DNA of 64,000 nt. It comes from Nymphaea colorata (Eukaryota > Streptophyta > Magnoliopsida > Nymphaeales > Nymphaeaceae). The notes beneath the pieces are model-generated. The model ran no database searches, was not told where the DNA came from, and was given only the letters and a program-made list of their open reading frames with translations. The DNA is taken from NCBI RefSeq assembly GCF_008831285.2, contig NC_045138.2:16401934-16465933 (forward strand), given 5' to 3'. Shown here in pieces: positions 63,911-64,000 of the stretch (positions within the stretch are counted from its first letter, which is position 1; each line of letters begins with the position of its first letter). A program made the position numbers and the translations under genes.

Positions 63911-64000
63911 CTGCAAAAAAATGAGTTTATTCATTTCAGTGAAATACCCATAGTGTGACAAGTTAAAAGAGAAGGAACTGTCTATCCCTCTTCATTGCAC

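Overview
The window is plant nuclear DNA. It has spliced genes with GT/AG introns of about 0.1-2.7 kb, AT-rich intergenic DNA full of microsatellites, MITE-like repeats and miniature LTR retrotransposons, and receptor kinases of a plant-specific family. I cannot name the species or clade from sequence alone; an angiosperm is the safe statement.

The main content is a cluster of wall-associated receptor kinase-like genes of the WAKL15/WAKL20 type: signal peptide, GUB_WAK galacturonan-binding-type cysteine-rich domain, WAK-associated C-terminal cysteine block, one transmembrane helix, Ser/Thr kinase, no EGF repeat. Five lie head-to-tail on the minus strand: gene 1 at 1-3250 (cut by the left edge inside the kinase), gene 2 at 4701-7548, gene 3 at 10622-14372 (2-bp frameshift, probable pseudogene), gene 4 at 17951-21944 and gene 5 at 26512-30737. 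A sixth, more diverged gene lies on the plus strand at 40885-45649. All six share one structure: a large ectodomain exon, a 39-63 nt micro-exon, and a large transmembrane-plus-kinase exon, with phase-1 junctions throughout. That phase conservation let me place every splice site and recover the micro-exons.

Genes 2-5 come from repeated duplication of a unit that carries about 1-2 kb of 5' flank and several hundred bases of 3' flank. By sequence the array reads A-B-B-A: genes 2 and 5 pair, and genes 3 and 4 pair. A MITE-like insertion shared only by the introns of genes 3 and 4 agrees with this. Genes 1 and 6 share kinase signatures that differ from genes 2-5, so they are older branches.

Between and beyond the kinases, 23.3-26.0 kb and 31-40.8 kb hold decayed repeats: a small TRIM-like element, two related insertions of one MITE family, a probable copia LTR remnant, a hairpin-rich element near 34.2-34.9 kb, and a segment at 24.8-25.4 kb duplicated at 36.5-36.9 kb.

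The right third (45.7-64 kb) is gene-poor. It holds a tandem repeat of three copies at 49.55-49.95 kb and a small intronless gene on the minus strand (50867-51118, 83 aa) with a TATA box. At the right edge are the last three exons of an A1-family aspartic protease gene on the minus strand (61037-63910, running off the window). The 2.4-kb intron of that protease carries an almost complete TRIM retrotransposon (62650-63698) with 365-bp LTRs, an initiator-Met tRNA primer binding site and a polypurine tract.

No rRNA, tRNA or CRISPR array was recognised. The kinases are expected to act at the plasma membrane as wall or pectin-fragment sensors. Nothing in the sequence links the aspartic protease or the small gene to them functionally.
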